From QHXW01 sp963768075 (GTDB taxonomy: Bacteria > Acidobacteriota > Terriglobia > Bryobacterales > Bryobacteraceae), in NCBI GenBank assembly GCA_963768075.1, contig CAVYHD010000008.1:41761-105760 (forward strand): DNA of 64,000 nt. The letters are read 5' to 3'. Under the pieces are notes generated by a model that ran no database searches, was not told the DNA's origin, and saw only the letters and a program-made list of their open reading frames with translations. Each line of letters opens with the position of its first letter. The first letter of the stretch is position 1. The position numbers and the translations under genes are program-made. Of the stretch, positions 1-9,067 are shown one piece after another.

Positions 1-403
1 TCTCGGCTGCCTTGGTATTCAGGTGGTCGGCTCCCGCAACTACGATCAAGCGCTCCAATACCTCCCGCTGAACCTGGTACGCACTCCAGAAATCGCCCTG
101 CTCAAAGAGAAGCTCTCCCAATGTGCCGAGGGCCAGCAGGCTCATCGAATGCCCGCGCGGCAGGTGGTGGTCGAAGCCGAGGACGGCTCGTTCCAGGAGT
201 TTCCTACCACGCTCCGGATCACCGGCACGCCAAAGCGCTACGCCGAGATGGGACATCGCAGCTAACGTGTGAGGATGGTCCGGGCCGAACAAGTGATCGT
301 AGGACGTGACCGTGGCCGCCATGCTGAGAATATCTTGAGGAAAGGAATCAGGCATGGCACAGCAATCCAGGCGATGCTCGTCTGTAGAAATTGACAATGA
401 CAT
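1..403 (-). CDS. TPR (kinesin-light-chain type) repeat protein, C-terminus beyond left edge
   Basis: The minus strand is open from an ATG at 403, just after an in-frame TGA, to the window edge. It encodes helical repeats of the TPR_10/TPR_12 type: one unit has FGPDHPHTLAAMSHLGVAL followed by a gap-D/G-A helix and LLERAVLGF, and the next contains LALGTLGELLFEQGDFWSAY. Such repeats mediate protein-protein contacts; the partner is unknown. An internal ATG at about 355 (MPDSFPQ) is an alternative start, and the gene could also be an N-terminally shortened copy of a longer TPR protein. The 404-631 gap upstream shows no gene. The family call is fairly secure; the start is not. Confidence 0.6.
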   Translation of the reverse strand, partial: MSLSISTDEHRLDCCAMPDSFPQDILSMAATVTSYDHLFGPDHPHTLAAMSHLGVALWRAGDPERGRKLLERAVLGFDHHLPRGHSMSLLALGTLGELLFEQGDFWSAYQVQREVLERLIVVAGADHLNTKAAE

Positions 404-631
404 GTATTCAAGACAATATCACGATGTGCCAGGGCCGGATCAAGATCGTTCGGCTTGGTGTCCTTCATACAAGACATATGCCTTGTATACAATACAGTGT
501 GGAGGAGACGAAAATCGTCCTTGGGAGTGCGATCTCTCCCCTGGCGACACGATCTGGATTGCCGAACGCGGCGCCGGCAAGGCCGTGTCAATTCCGATGC
601 CGAAATGATAGAGACACCGTGAGGCCGGCCA

Positions 632-1690
632 CTATGGTGCAGCGGCAGACGCTTGCAAGCCTTCCAGTAGCGCCTTGTGGAAGCGTTCCGGCGCTTGGAT
701 CTGCGGCGAGTGCCCAAGATCGGGGAACTCGACCAGCTTTGCGTGTGGAATCTGCGCGGCGGCCATCTTGCCAAGTACGGGATAATTGCCAAGCGCAGCG
801 CGTACGTCCGGGGGCGCCAAGTCTTTGCCGATCGCCGTGGAGTCCTTGTCGCCAATTATCAACAGCACCGGCATGCGCAGCGCGCCGAGCTCATAGACCA
901 CCGGCTGTGTATAAATCATGTCGTATAGAAGAGCGGAGTCCCAGGCGACCAGAGCGCGTCCCGTGCCGCGATACATGCCGGCCAACATTTGCACCCAGCG
1001 CTCGTAAGTTGCGTCCCAGTTGCCTGCATAATAGGTGGCGCGCTCGTAGGAACGGATGCGTTGCGCCGTCGTCTGCAAATCGCGCTGATACCAGGCATCT
1101 ACGCTCTGCCAAGGCACGCCGCGCGCCTTCCAATCCTCCAGCCCGATTGGGTCCACCAGAACCAGTTGCTCGACCTCCGACGGGTACATCAGCGCATAAC
1201 GTATCGCGAGCATCCCGCCGGTGGAGTGGCCCATCATCGTCGCGTTGTGCACGCCAATTGATTCGAGCAACGCATGAGTGTTCCCGGCGAGTTGCTGAAA
1301 GCTGAACTGATATTGCGCCGGCTTGCTCGATTTGCAGAAGCCAATCTGGTCCGGGGCAATCACCCGGTAGCCCGCATCCACGAGCACGGCGATGGTGGCT
1401 TCCCAGGTGGCGGCACAGAAGTTCTTGCCGTGCAGCAATACTGCGGTGCGTCCGTTGGGGCGAGCCGGCTTGACGTCCATGTAGGCCATTTCAAGCGTCT
1501 GACCCTGCGAGTGGAAGCGGTACTGCGCGACCGGCCAGGGATAGGCGAAACCTTCCAGCCGCATGCCATAGGCTGGACCGGGATCCACCGGCTGGTCTTC
1601 TCCGGTTGCCACAGTCTGTGCGGCGGGACGCGTAGCCAAAGATGTTAGAAATACTAATGCGATCAGCGCGGATCGGGCAGGCATCTTCAT
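632..1690 (-). CDS. secreted alpha/beta-fold hydrolase
   Basis: A 352-residue alpha/beta hydrolase. Residues 1-25 form a signal peptide (MKMPARS, hydrophobic core, then RPAAQ). The oxyanion-loop HGK lies near residue 88. The nucleophile elbow GHSTGG places Ser156, and the likely acid and histidine are Asp281 (GDKD) and His327 (LGHSPQ), so the triad is complete. The length is normal for exported esterase/haloalkane-dehalogenase-like members; the substrate cannot be told. The longest reading begins at GTG 1696, but ATG 1690 gives a cleaner signal peptide. It stands alone, divergent from the glycosyltransferase at 1976, with about 285 bp of shared upstream DNA. Confidence 0.85.
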   Translation of the reverse strand: MKMPARSALIALVFLTSLATRPAAQTVATGEDQPVDPGPAYGMRLEGFAYPWPVAQYRFHSQGQTLEMAYMDVKPARPNGRTAVLLHGKNFCAATWEATIAVLVDAGYRVIAPDQIGFCKSSKPAQYQFSFQQLAGNTHALLESIGVHNATMMGHSTGGMLAIRYALMYPSEVEQLVLVDPIGLEDWKARGVPWQSVDAWYQRDLQTTAQRIRSYERATYYAGNWDATYERWVQMLAGMYRGTGRALVAWDSALLYDMIYTQPVVYELGALRMPVLLIIGDKDSTAIGKDLAPPDVRAALGNYPVLGKMAAAQIPHAKLVEFPDLGHSPQIQAPERFHKALLEGLQASAAAP

Positions 1691-1975
1691 TGCCACATGG
1701 TAACGCCGGGGGCGATTCGCGGAAGGCGAGTTGACTGTTTGTAGCCAACCGAGCCAGGAGCTGCCCCAGTGTGGAGGTTGACATAGCGGACTGCTGGTAA
1801 TATTAGTTCCGGGCGCATTTTTGGCGGGCTTGATCTCTCAGTTTGTCTAGCGAACGCGATCCTACAACGGTTTCGGCTTCCAAATCGCGTTGGGAATCGG
1901 CTATGTCGAGGGTGAATCGCTCTTTCGGAAAGGTTCGCAAGGTTGCGCCAACTCGCCCAGGCGGTCATTGCCTAC

Positions 1976-3616
1976 ATGTCGCAGAATTACGACATCAACG
2001 GCGCGGTGGTTGGCCGCTTGTCGGCCTCGGAAGGATTCTTGCGCGCCTATGTACAGCATGGCGGCGCCGATCGATTGGTGTGCCTTTCGAATCGGCCCTC
2101 CGAGATCGAGGCCTTCAAGGAGTATGTGGCACGCCACGCGCCGGCTGGGGTACGAAGCGAGGGACTGCTGCCGACCGCACTTAGCAAAATCGCCGCCGCC
2201 GGCGCCCTTTACGTTCCCGGGCCCAACCTCGCCTTCTTTGCCTGGCTGCGGCGCGGATTGGGGCAGCGCAGCTTCTCGATTTGTGGCGTCAACCACACCC
2301 TGTCCGAAGGGGCGGCCATGGAGGAAGTAGGACGGCTGCTGATCTCGCCGATGCAAGAGTGGGACGCTTTGGTCTGCACCAGCACCGTAAGCAAACAAGT
2401 GATCCTACGCATCCTGGATGAGTATGCTGCCTACATGGCGCAGCTTACCGGCGTGCAGTTGAAGGTACGGCCCCGCTTGCCGCTAATTCCCCTCGGCGTC
2501 AACTGCGCGGCGTTTACACCCGCCGAGGGCGATGCTGCGGCGCGAGCCCACGAGCGAGCGCGGTTGGGCATACCCGATGACGAAATCGTGCTGCTCTATT
2601 TCGGACGCTTCAACCACATGACGAAAGCCAACCCGGCACCCATGTACATCGCAGCCGAGCAGGCCGCCGAACGCACCGGCAAGCACCTCCGCATGCTCCA
2701 AGTGGGCCAATTCCCGTCGGAGCAAGTGGAACACGGATTCCGCGAAGCAGCCGCGGCTCTTTCGCCCCGTGTGCAACACCAGTTTCTCGATGGTCGTGCA
2801 TCCCAGAACCTCCGCGCATGGTTCGCAGCCGACATCTTCGTCTCGTTTTCCGACAATGTGCAGGAGAGCTTCGGCCTCACCCCCATCGAGGCAATGGCGT
2901 GCGGACTGCCTGTGGTGGTAAGCGACTGGAGCGGATATCGGGATTCCGTCCGCGACGGCGTTGATGGCTTCTGTATTCCCACTATCATGCCTCCGCCGGG
3001 CATGGGCGAGGGACTGGCCTTTATCCATGCCGCCGGCTATGCGCCGTACGACACGATGGTGGGGGGCGCGGCACAAATCACGGCGGTGCACCCATCGGCC
3101 GCCGCCAACGCACTGGTCAAACTGATCGAAGATCCGGAATTGCGCCACCGCATGGGTGCGGCAGGCCGGGCGCGGGCGCGCGAAACCTACGACTGGCCGG
3201 TAATCGTCCGTGCCTACCAGCGTCTGTGGAACGAACTGGCAACGGTCCGTTCCTCCGCGCCCGAGGCAGTACCACCCGCCCAGGGCCGTGTGACAAGCCC
3301 GCTGGCGATGGATCCATTCGCCCTGTTCCGCGAATTCCCCACCCAGTTCCTCGCGGCCGGGACACGCATTGTGCTGATGCCGGGTGTAGATGTGCCGATT
3401 GCTCAGGGCATGAGGCGGTTGGCCATCGCCGCGCCGGTACCCTCGATCCTGCTGGATGACGATGAGATTGCGCATCTTGTGCAGCGCCTCGAACAAGGGC
3501 CGGCCACCGTGCAGGAACTCGCCCACCTGTTCCCCGCCACCCGACGCCAACCGGCTTGGTACACGGTGGGCTGGCTCTGTAAGACTGGGTTGGCGCAGTG
3601 GGAACGATTTTCGTAA
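1976..3616 (+). CDS. GT4-family glycosyltransferase with extra C-terminal winged-helix-like domain
   Basis: A GT-B fold glycosyltransferase of about 546 residues. The C-terminal Rossmann half carries the family signature ESFGLTPIEAMACGLPVVVS near residue 300, preceded by a YFGRF strand opening the nucleotide-sugar domain. Beyond the usual end (about residue 430) there is a Pro-rich linker and about 100 more residues (LLDDDEIAHLVQRLEQG, ATVQELAHLFP, YTVGWLCKTGLAQW). Their order, helix - T-x-x-E-L-A helix - recognition helix - short strand, resembles a winged helix of the PqqD/RRE kind. The frame opens at TTG 1943, but ATG 1976 (MSQNYDINGAVVGRL) is the better start. The peptide gene 66 bp downstream on the same strand suggests that the peptide may be its acceptor. 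That link is inference. Confidence 0.82.
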   Translation: MSQNYDINGAVVGRLSASEGFLRAYVQHGGADRLVCLSNRPSEIEAFKEYVARHAPAGVRSEGLLPTALSKIAAAGALYVPGPNLAFFAWLRRGLGQRSFSICGVNHTLSEGAAMEEVGRLLISPMQEWDALVCTSTVSKQVILRILDEYAAYMAQLTGVQLKVRPRLPLIPLGVNCAAFTPAEGDAAARAHERARLGIPDDEIVLLYFGRFNHMTKANPAPMYIAAEQAAERTGKHLRMLQVGQFPSEQVEHGFREAAAALSPRVQHQFLDGRASQNLRAWFAADIFVSFSDNVQESFGLTPIEAMACGLPVVVSDWSGYRDSVRDGVDGFCIPTIMPPPGMGEGLAFIHAAGYAPYDTMVGGAAQITAVHPSAAANALVKLIEDPELRHRMGAAGRARARETYDWPVIVRAYQRLWNELATVRSSAPEAVPPAQGRVTSPLAMDPFALFREFPTQFLAAGTRIVLMPGVDVPIAQGMRRLAIAAPVPSILLDDDEIAHLVQRLEQGPATVQELAHLFPATRRQPAWYTVGWLCKTGLAQWERFS

Positions 3617-3682
3617 TATAATTCCACTCAGCGATGCGCACTGTCCTTTTGAAGCGTGCATCCTGACGTTATCGGAGGCGCT

Positions 3683-3883
3683 ATGGCAAACGACGATCAA
3701 GGCAATAAGCACGAGCCGGGCGCGGTCAATGAGCTGGCCACCGGCGAGAACATCAACATTGAGTTGAACGAAGAGGAATTGAAGGGCGTCTCTGGCGGCC
3801 TCGCGCCGATCAGTCTCACGAATGGGACGATTAGTCTCACTACTGAGAGGATTACTCTCACGAACGCGACGATAAGCGAGTAA
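3683..3883 (+). CDS. putative RiPP/bacteriocin-like precursor peptide, double-glycine leader plus heptad-repeat core
   Basis: A 66-aa peptide starting at ATG 3683 behind GGAGG (3674-3678). Residues 1-39 are an acidic leader ending ELNEEELKGVSGG, which fits the double-Gly leader consensus: Leu at -12, Glu -8, Leu -7, Val -4, Gly -2 and Gly -1. The predicted 27-residue core starts LAP and then repeats a seven-residue unit: ISLTNGT, ISLTTER, ITLTNAT, then ISE. It has no Cys, is rich in Thr/Ser/Asn and contains two N-x-T sequons (NGT, NAT). A GT4 glycosyltransferase lies immediately upstream, so a glycosylated secreted peptide is plausible. No C39-peptidase ABC transporter is visible nearby. A simple non-modified secreted peptide is the alternative. 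Confidence 0.65.
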   Translation: MANDDQGNKHEPGAVNELATGENINIELNEEELKGVSGGLAPISLTNGTISLTTERITLTNATISE

Positions 3884-3889
3884 TGATAG

Positions 3890-3954
3890 TTTCGGGACAC
3901 CAGTAGGGCCAGGCCGGTTCGCTTAACCTCTGGGCGGGCCGTCGGTGTCCGAAA
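3890..3954 (+). repeat. imperfect inverted repeat after the peptide gene
   Basis: TTTCGGGACACC (3890-3901) and GGTGTCCGAAA (3944-3954) can pair with one bulged base, enclosing a GC-rich loop. It begins 6 bp after the peptide stop codon. There is no T-run, so it is not a classical terminator. It could be an mRNA 3' stabilising stem. Confidence 0.35.
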
Positions 3955-4078
3955 ACTGGCCCGCACGCTGGATAGGTAATCGTAAGTATGCGTCCAGCGG
4001 TGGTATCCTTATTCCGGGATCCTCGAAGGCCTGCCTAAATTGCGGATACAGCGCCTAGGGTGGTATTTTGCCCGACTT

Positions 4079-4468
4079 CTAGTTAGTCGAGAGCGGAACC
4101 AGCGCCCGCGAAGGAATGAGGTCGGCCGGCCGCCGTAACTTTCTGCCGGTGGCGTCTTCGATAGCATCCACGATCAGCAACAAATAGGCATCCAGTGCGC
4201 AGGCCACGTTGTCTCTGGTTTCGCACGACCCGTCGGAAGCCTGCTGCTCACAGATTGAGCAGACTTGTTCCCGAATGGCCTTGACGTAATCGCGGATATC
4301 GTCGCTATGCGTCGTCTGGATCGCGCGTGCCACCTGTGGGAAGAGGCGAAAGAGCGCGCAACTCCCTGGGTCTTCGAGGCCGCAAGAGCCATCGTTGTTT
4401 CTGTCCGTGCAGACGCGGCAGACCGTCGCTCGGACGATTGTCTCCAGTTCTTTCAAAGAGCGTTCCAT
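4079..4468 (-). CDS. small protein with two C-x2-C-x8-C-x6-C repeats
   Basis: A 129-aa soluble protein made of two similar halves. Each half has a helix ending VCRVC or VCSIC, then DGSC and a fourth Cys (GSC or VAC) followed by an A-L helix. The spacing C-x2-C-x8-C-x6-C is the same in both halves, which suggests two Cys4 metal (Zn or Fe-S) sites created by internal duplication. The tail contains RRPADLIPSR. A good Shine-Dalgarno (AAAGGAGGCG) precedes ATG 4468. The gene is divergent from the acyl-CoA synthetase/GNAT gene, and a possible -24/-12 promoter on this strand lies at 4497-4511. I do not recognise the family; a redox or oxygen-responsive role in the stress island is only a guess. Confidence 0.7.
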   Translation of the reverse strand: MERSLKELETIVRATVCRVCTDRNNDGSCGLEDPGSCALFRLFPQVARAIQTTHSDDIRDYVKAIREQVCSICEQQASDGSCETRDNVACALDAYLLLIVDAIEDATGRKLRRPADLIPSRALVPLSTN

Positions 4469-4668
4469 GACGCCTCCTTTGCCCGATGGTAATCGTGCAC
4501 GTCGACGCCCATAGCGGCGTGGGTGCTATCCATTGGGCTTTCAGCAACTTGGCAACACCCCAGCGCGAATATCGGGGGATTTCAATAGCGCCATCTGACG
4601 CATTGGGCGACCTAGCGCAGAACGTGCTGCCTTTCTTTTCTTTCTTTGTATACTCGGTGCTTAGCACT

Positions 4669-7411
4669 ATGACAGGGAACCTCCCCGGCACTGAATCGGC
4701 GCACGATATCCTGGGCCTGCGGCGGCGGCCTCTCGACGTGTTTTTTGCGCCGGGCAAGGTCGCCGTGATCGGTGCGACCGAAGCGCCCGCGAGCGTGGGG
4801 CGTACGATTCTCTGGAATTTAGTCAACAGCCCGTTCGGCGGAACTGTATTTCCCGTAAATCCGAAGCGTACCAGCGTCCTCGGTATCCGCGCATATCCAA
4901 GTATCGCGGCCGTGCCTGACAAAGTGGATCTGGCGGTGATTGTCACGCCGGCCAAAACCGTGCCGGGTGTCGTGCGGGAATGTGTCGCGGCGGGTGTCAA
5001 GGGAGCGATCGTAATATCGGCCGGTTTCAAGGAAGCCGGCAAAGCCGGCGCGGAACTGGAACGCCAAGTTCTGGAAGAGGCCCGGCGCGGGCCCATGCGC
5101 ATCATCGGCCCCAACTGCCTGGGTGTGATGAGCCCGCTCACCGGACTGAACGCTACCTTCGCCACAACTATTGCGCGGCCCGGCAGCGTAGCGCTGGTGA
5201 GCCAAAGCGGAGCCATCTGCACGGCGATTCTGGACTGGAGCCTGCGGGAACAAGTCGGCTTTAGCGCGTTCCTTTCCATCGGCTCTATGCTCGACGTGGG
5301 ATGGGGAGATCTCATCGATTATCTGGGGGACGATCCGCGCACGCGCAGCATCGTCATCTATATGGAATCCATCGGCGAAGCGCGGGCATTCATCTCGGCG
5401 GCCCGCGAGGTAGCGCTTAGCAAGCCGATCATCGTGATCAAGGCCGGGCGGAGCGCAGCCGCGGCCAAAGCGGCGGCCTCGCACACCGGCTCGCTTTCCG
5501 GCAGCGACGAGGTATTGGAAGCGGCATTCCGCCGCTGCGGCGTACTGCGGGTGGTGAACATCTCGGATCTGTTTTATATGTCCGAGGTATTGGCCAAGCA
5601 GCCGCGTCCAAACGGCCCCCGCCTCACGATTCTGACCAATGCGGGCGGGCCGGGTGTACTCGCCACGGATGCCTTGATGTTGCTGAATGGAAAACTGGCA
5701 CAGCTGTCAGCCGACAGCATGGCCGCTCTAAATCAGATCCTGCCGCCACACTGGAGCCACGCCAACCCGATCGATATTCTCGGCGATGCTGGTCCGGAAC
5801 AATACGCAAAATCCGTGGAGATTGCCGCCAAGGACCCGGCCAGCGATGCGCTGCTGGTGATCATGACACCACAGGGCATGACCGACCCGACCCAGATCGC
5901 TGAAAAAATAAAGCCATACGCCAAGCTGGAAGGGAAACCTATCTTGGCAAGCTGGATGGGAGGGGTCGAAGCAGCCGCTGGCGAAAACATTTTAAATCAC
6001 GCCGGCATTCCTACATTTCCGTATCCCGATACCGCGGTCCGTGTTTTCGATTACATGTGGCGCTACACGTACAATCTGCGCGGTCTCTATGAAACCCCGA
6101 CGCTCGCTCCCGACGCGGATTCCACCGTGCGCGAACAAGTGGCCTCGCTGATCGCGGCTGTGAGAAAGTCGGGCCGAACTCTACTTACAGAGGTGGAATC
6201 CAAACAACTGCTCGCGCTCTACGGCATTCCCACGGTCCGGACTCTGACGGCGGAAACCCCGGATGAAGCGGTGCGATTCGCGGGTGAGATCGGCTATCCG
6301 GTCGTCTTGAAGTTGCACTCGGAAACGGTCACACATAAAACGGATGTCGGGGGCGTACAGCTTGACTTGGCCGACGAAGCGGCCGTCCGGCGCGCCTGGG
6401 CAAGCATCGAAACAAGGGTGCGCGAAAAGGCCGGCCCTGGACATTTTCTGGGCGTCACGGTGCAGCCTATGGTTGCAGCATGATGGCTACGAGCTGATCA
6501 TAGGCAGCAGCATTGACCCGCAGTTCGGGCCCGTGCTGTTATTCGGCTCGGGCGGGCATGCTGGTGGAGGTGTACAAGGATCGCGCGCTGGCATTGCCGC
6601 CACTCAACACCACACTGGCGCGGCGCATGATGGAGCAGACCCGGATCTTCACTGCGCTCGAAGGCGTGCGTGGGCGCAAGCCCGTGCCGCTGGCCGCACT
6701 CGATAGGCTGCTGGTGCGCTTCAGCCGATTGGTCATCGAGCAGCCGTGGATCAAAGAGATCGATATCAACCCGTTGCTTGCCTCGCCGGAACGGCTGGTC
6801 GCGCTGGATGCCCGGGTGATCGTTCACGGACCCGGGATGCGTCCACAGATCTGCCGCGGCCCGCCATCCGTCCCTATCCGGTGCAATACGTCGAACATGG
6901 ACGGCTCAAGGACGGAACTCCGGTGACGATCCGGCCGATTCGTCCGGAAGACGAGCCGATGCTGGTGGCGTTCCACGAGCGACTATCCGAGCGTAGCGTT
7001 TATTTCCGCTACTTCCACCTGTTGAACCTCAGCCAACGCACGGCGCACGAACGGCTGACCCGCATCTGTTTCATCGACTATGATCGAGAGATGGCTTTGG
7101 TCGCCGAGCGCGACCTCGGCCCTTCCGGCGGGAGTGAGATTCTGGGCATAGGACGATTCACCCGGACCCATGGAACCAACGATGCGGAAATGGCTATCCT
7201 GGTCAGCGACGATTTTCATCGTCGGGGCCTGGGTACGGAGCTTTTGCGGCGCCTGCTCGAGATCGCGCGGCGAGAGAAAGTCGAACGAATCACTGCCGAT
7301 ATACTCGCGGAGAACCGCGCCATGCAGCGAATCTGCGAGGGCCTTGGGTTCCGGCTCGCGTACCAAGCGCAAGACGGCACAGTGAAAGCCGAAATCCGAC
7401 TCAATCACTAG
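4669..7411 (+). CDS. ADP-forming acetate-CoA ligase/GNAT acetyltransferase fusion, frameshifted
   Basis: This is a bifunctional acyl-CoA synthetase (NDP-forming) plus C-terminal GNAT, the architecture of Pat/PatZ-type protein lysine acetyltransferases. In order it shows a CoA-binding Rossmann domain (FFAPGKVAVIGATE), succinyl-CoA-ligase-like domains with IIGPNCLGVMSP and the catalytic-loop SHTGSLSG, an ATP-grasp domain (YPVVLKLHSETVTHKTDVGGV ... EIDINPLLASPERL), then GNAT (GTPVTIRPIRPEDEP ... RRGLGTELLRRLL). Frame changes occur near 6481 and 6559 (one extra base each) and near 6830-6850 (net minus one). The pieces are 4669-6483, about 6482-6560, 6560-6840 and 6845-7411. The longest ORF begins at 4486, but homology begins after MTGNLPG, so ATG 4669 is chosen. 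The gene is either a recent pseudogene or carries base-call errors. Confidence 0.85.
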
Positions 7412-7519
7412 CTTGGTTGCGCCTCACCGCTGCGCGCCATTTCCCTCAGTGCCTTGGGTGATTTCACCTGGTATTCGGCCGCAGCGGCGCAATTAGCTTC
7501 GGCTGGCTCAGTCAGTGGC

Positions 7520-7534
7520 TGGTAATCCAGTTGC
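7520..7534 (+). promoter_or_regulatory. candidate sigma-54 (-24/-12) promoter of the first hsp20 gene
   Basis: TGGTAATCCAGTTGC followed by AT matches the -24 TGG and -12 TTGCAT elements at exact spacing (TGG-N8-TTGC). The -12 GC lies 38 bp before the ATG at 7573, so the expected start is near 7545. An NtrC-type activator gene is 3 kb away. Confidence 0.5.
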
Positions 7535-7572
7535 ATAGCCTTAAGTGAAAGAGAAACAACAAGGAGCGGCCT

Positions 7573-8097
7573 ATGTCTCAGATTCCGGTCAAAATAGTGA
7601 CTTCCACGAACGACGCCCTGCATCAATCGAGATCGTCATCGAACGAGGTAGATGACGACATCCGACGGGGGGCGTATTACCTGTTCCTTCGGAACGGGTG
7701 TCAGAAGGGACACGAGCTGCAGGACTGGCTCACAGCTGAGCGCGAGCTGCTGTGCTTCCCACCAGCGGAGCTCGCAGAAACCAAAGATGAGATCCGCATC
7801 AAAGTTGCGGTGCCGGGTTTTGATGCCGATACTTTGCAGCTAGATGTGCTACCTAAGTCGATAACGATTGAAGCCCGAACGGAAAAGATGACAGTACCAA
7901 AGGATGAGGTGATTCATTTCTCCGAATTCGGTGTAAAAAGACTGTTCCGTCAATTCGCTCTGCCCACCTGCATAGATCCGGATGGCGTTACGGCGACAGT
8001 GGACAAGGGAATGCTCCGAATCGTTGCCAAGAAGGCGGCAGTGGAGATCTCACTGGTCAACACGGAGGCGAAAGTTACCAGGACCGCCGCCGCTTGA
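7573..8097 (+). CDS. Hsp20/alpha-crystallin small heat-shock protein with N-terminal DUF2934
   Basis: A 174-residue protein. Residues 28-60 match DUF2934 (IRRGAYYLFLRNG...QDWLTAERE). Residues 65-165 are an alpha-crystallin domain (IRIKVAVPGFDADTLQLDVL, ITIEAR, FSEFGVKRLFRQFALP, VTATVDKGMLRIVAKK). Hsp20 proteins bind unfolding proteins in the cytoplasm as ATP-independent holdases. AAGGAG at 7561-7566 is well placed for ATG 7573. UspA follows after 40 bp, probably in the same operon, and a -24/-12 promoter lies upstream. A paralog with the same MS-IPVK-V start is at 9862. Confidence 0.9.
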   Translation: MSQIPVKIVTSTNDALHQSRSSSNEVDDDIRRGAYYLFLRNGCQKGHELQDWLTAERELLCFPPAELAETKDEIRIKVAVPGFDADTLQLDVLPKSITIEARTEKMTVPKDEVIHFSEFGVKRLFRQFALPTCIDPDGVTATVDKGMLRIVAKKAAVEISLVNTEAKVTRTAAA

Positions 8098-8137
8098 CCC
8101 ACGTGGCCAGTAGTGTATGGGTCAAAGGAGAAACAAA

Positions 8138-9025
8138 ATGCCGAACTTCAAACACATTCTTTTTCCGATAGATTTCTCCACACAGAACGGCGGCGTAGCT
8201 CCGTATGTGGCCTGCATGGCAAGCCGATATGGGGCGCACGTGACGATGATGCACGTGATGGAATTGCCAACCACGGCCTATCCGGAATGGTCGGGATATG
8301 CTGGCGGATGGCCGGCGTATGCCAGTTCGGAGGATTTTCAGGCCATCATAGACGAGAGGAAAGAGCGTCTCGAATCGTTCCAGAAGACTGAATTTCAGAA
8401 GATTGCTACGACGCGCCTCATGCCAGAGGGCGATCCGGCGCAACTGATTGTTGAGTACGCAGAGCAAAACCATGTCGATCTCATCATGATGCCGACGCAT
8501 GGCTATGGCCCCTTTCGGCGATTTCTTCTCGGCTCGGTAACCGCCAAGGTACTGCACGATGTGAAATGCCCGGTCTGGACTAGCGCACACGTGCCGGACA
8601 CTGCTGCACGGCCCGCCGGATATCGCAACATGCTTTGTGCGGTGGATCTCACGTCGAAAAGCCTGCCGCTCATCCAGTGGGCCTCCGGATTCGCGCGCGA
8701 CCACCGAGCCACCCTGAAACTGGTGCACGCCGTTCCCGCCGCGGAGGCAAGAGGCGGCATTGACATCGAGGGGGGAAGATTTCGAGGATTCTTATTCGAC
8801 GTCGCCCGTGAGGCGCTCGCGAAACTACAACAGGAAGCCGGCACAAAGGCTGAGGCGGTCTTCGAAGGCGGCGAGGTGGCGGCCGTGGTTCGCCGGGCAG
8901 CGGAAGAGAACCACGCCGATCTTGTAGTGATTGGCCGAGGCGTTATGCCGGAGCTGTTCGGCCGCATGCGAACGCATGTCTATTCAATTGTTCGCGAGGC
9001 CCCCTGTCCGGTGATGAGCGTTTAG
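8138..9025 (+). CDS. tandem-domain universal stress protein (UspA family)
   Basis: A 295-aa protein with two Usp domains. Domain 1 begins FKHILFPIDFS and ends with the MMPTHGYGPFRRFLLGSVTAKVL nucleotide-binding loop (G-x2-G-x9-G-S type). Domain 2 begins YRNMLCAVDLTSKS and ends VVIGRGVMPELFGR with YSIVREAPCPVMSV. The frame opens at ATG 8117, but AAAGGAG (8124-8130) lies inside that extension, 7 bp before ATG 8138, so 8138 is the start. The domain 1 loop looks ATP-binding competent; the domain 2 loop is less canonical. It probably shares a transcript with the hsp20 gene. Confidence 0.92.
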   Translation: MPNFKHILFPIDFSTQNGGVAPYVACMASRYGAHVTMMHVMELPTTAYPEWSGYAGGWPAYASSEDFQAIIDERKERLESFQKTEFQKIATTRLMPEGDPAQLIVEYAEQNHVDLIMMPTHGYGPFRRFLLGSVTAKVLHDVKCPVWTSAHVPDTAARPAGYRNMLCAVDLTSKSLPLIQWASGFARDHRATLKLVHAVPAAEARGGIDIEGGRFRGFLFDVAREALAKLQQEAGTKAEAVFEGGEVAAVVRRAAEENHADLVVIGRGVMPELFGRMRTHVYSIVREAPCPVMSV

Positions 9026-9067
9026 CAGTCAAAACATCGCTTCAAGCCGGACAATCGCCCAGCATGT

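Noticed and set aside
262..855. 197-codon minus-strand frame near the left end
   Set aside because: Out of frame with the clear TPR protein and the hydrolase that it overlaps; the composition is Arg/Ser-rich shadow sequence.
4486..4668. N-terminal extension of the acyl-CoA synthetase frame
   Set aside because: It lacks family similarity and overlaps the divergent promoter region; homology begins after ATG 4669.
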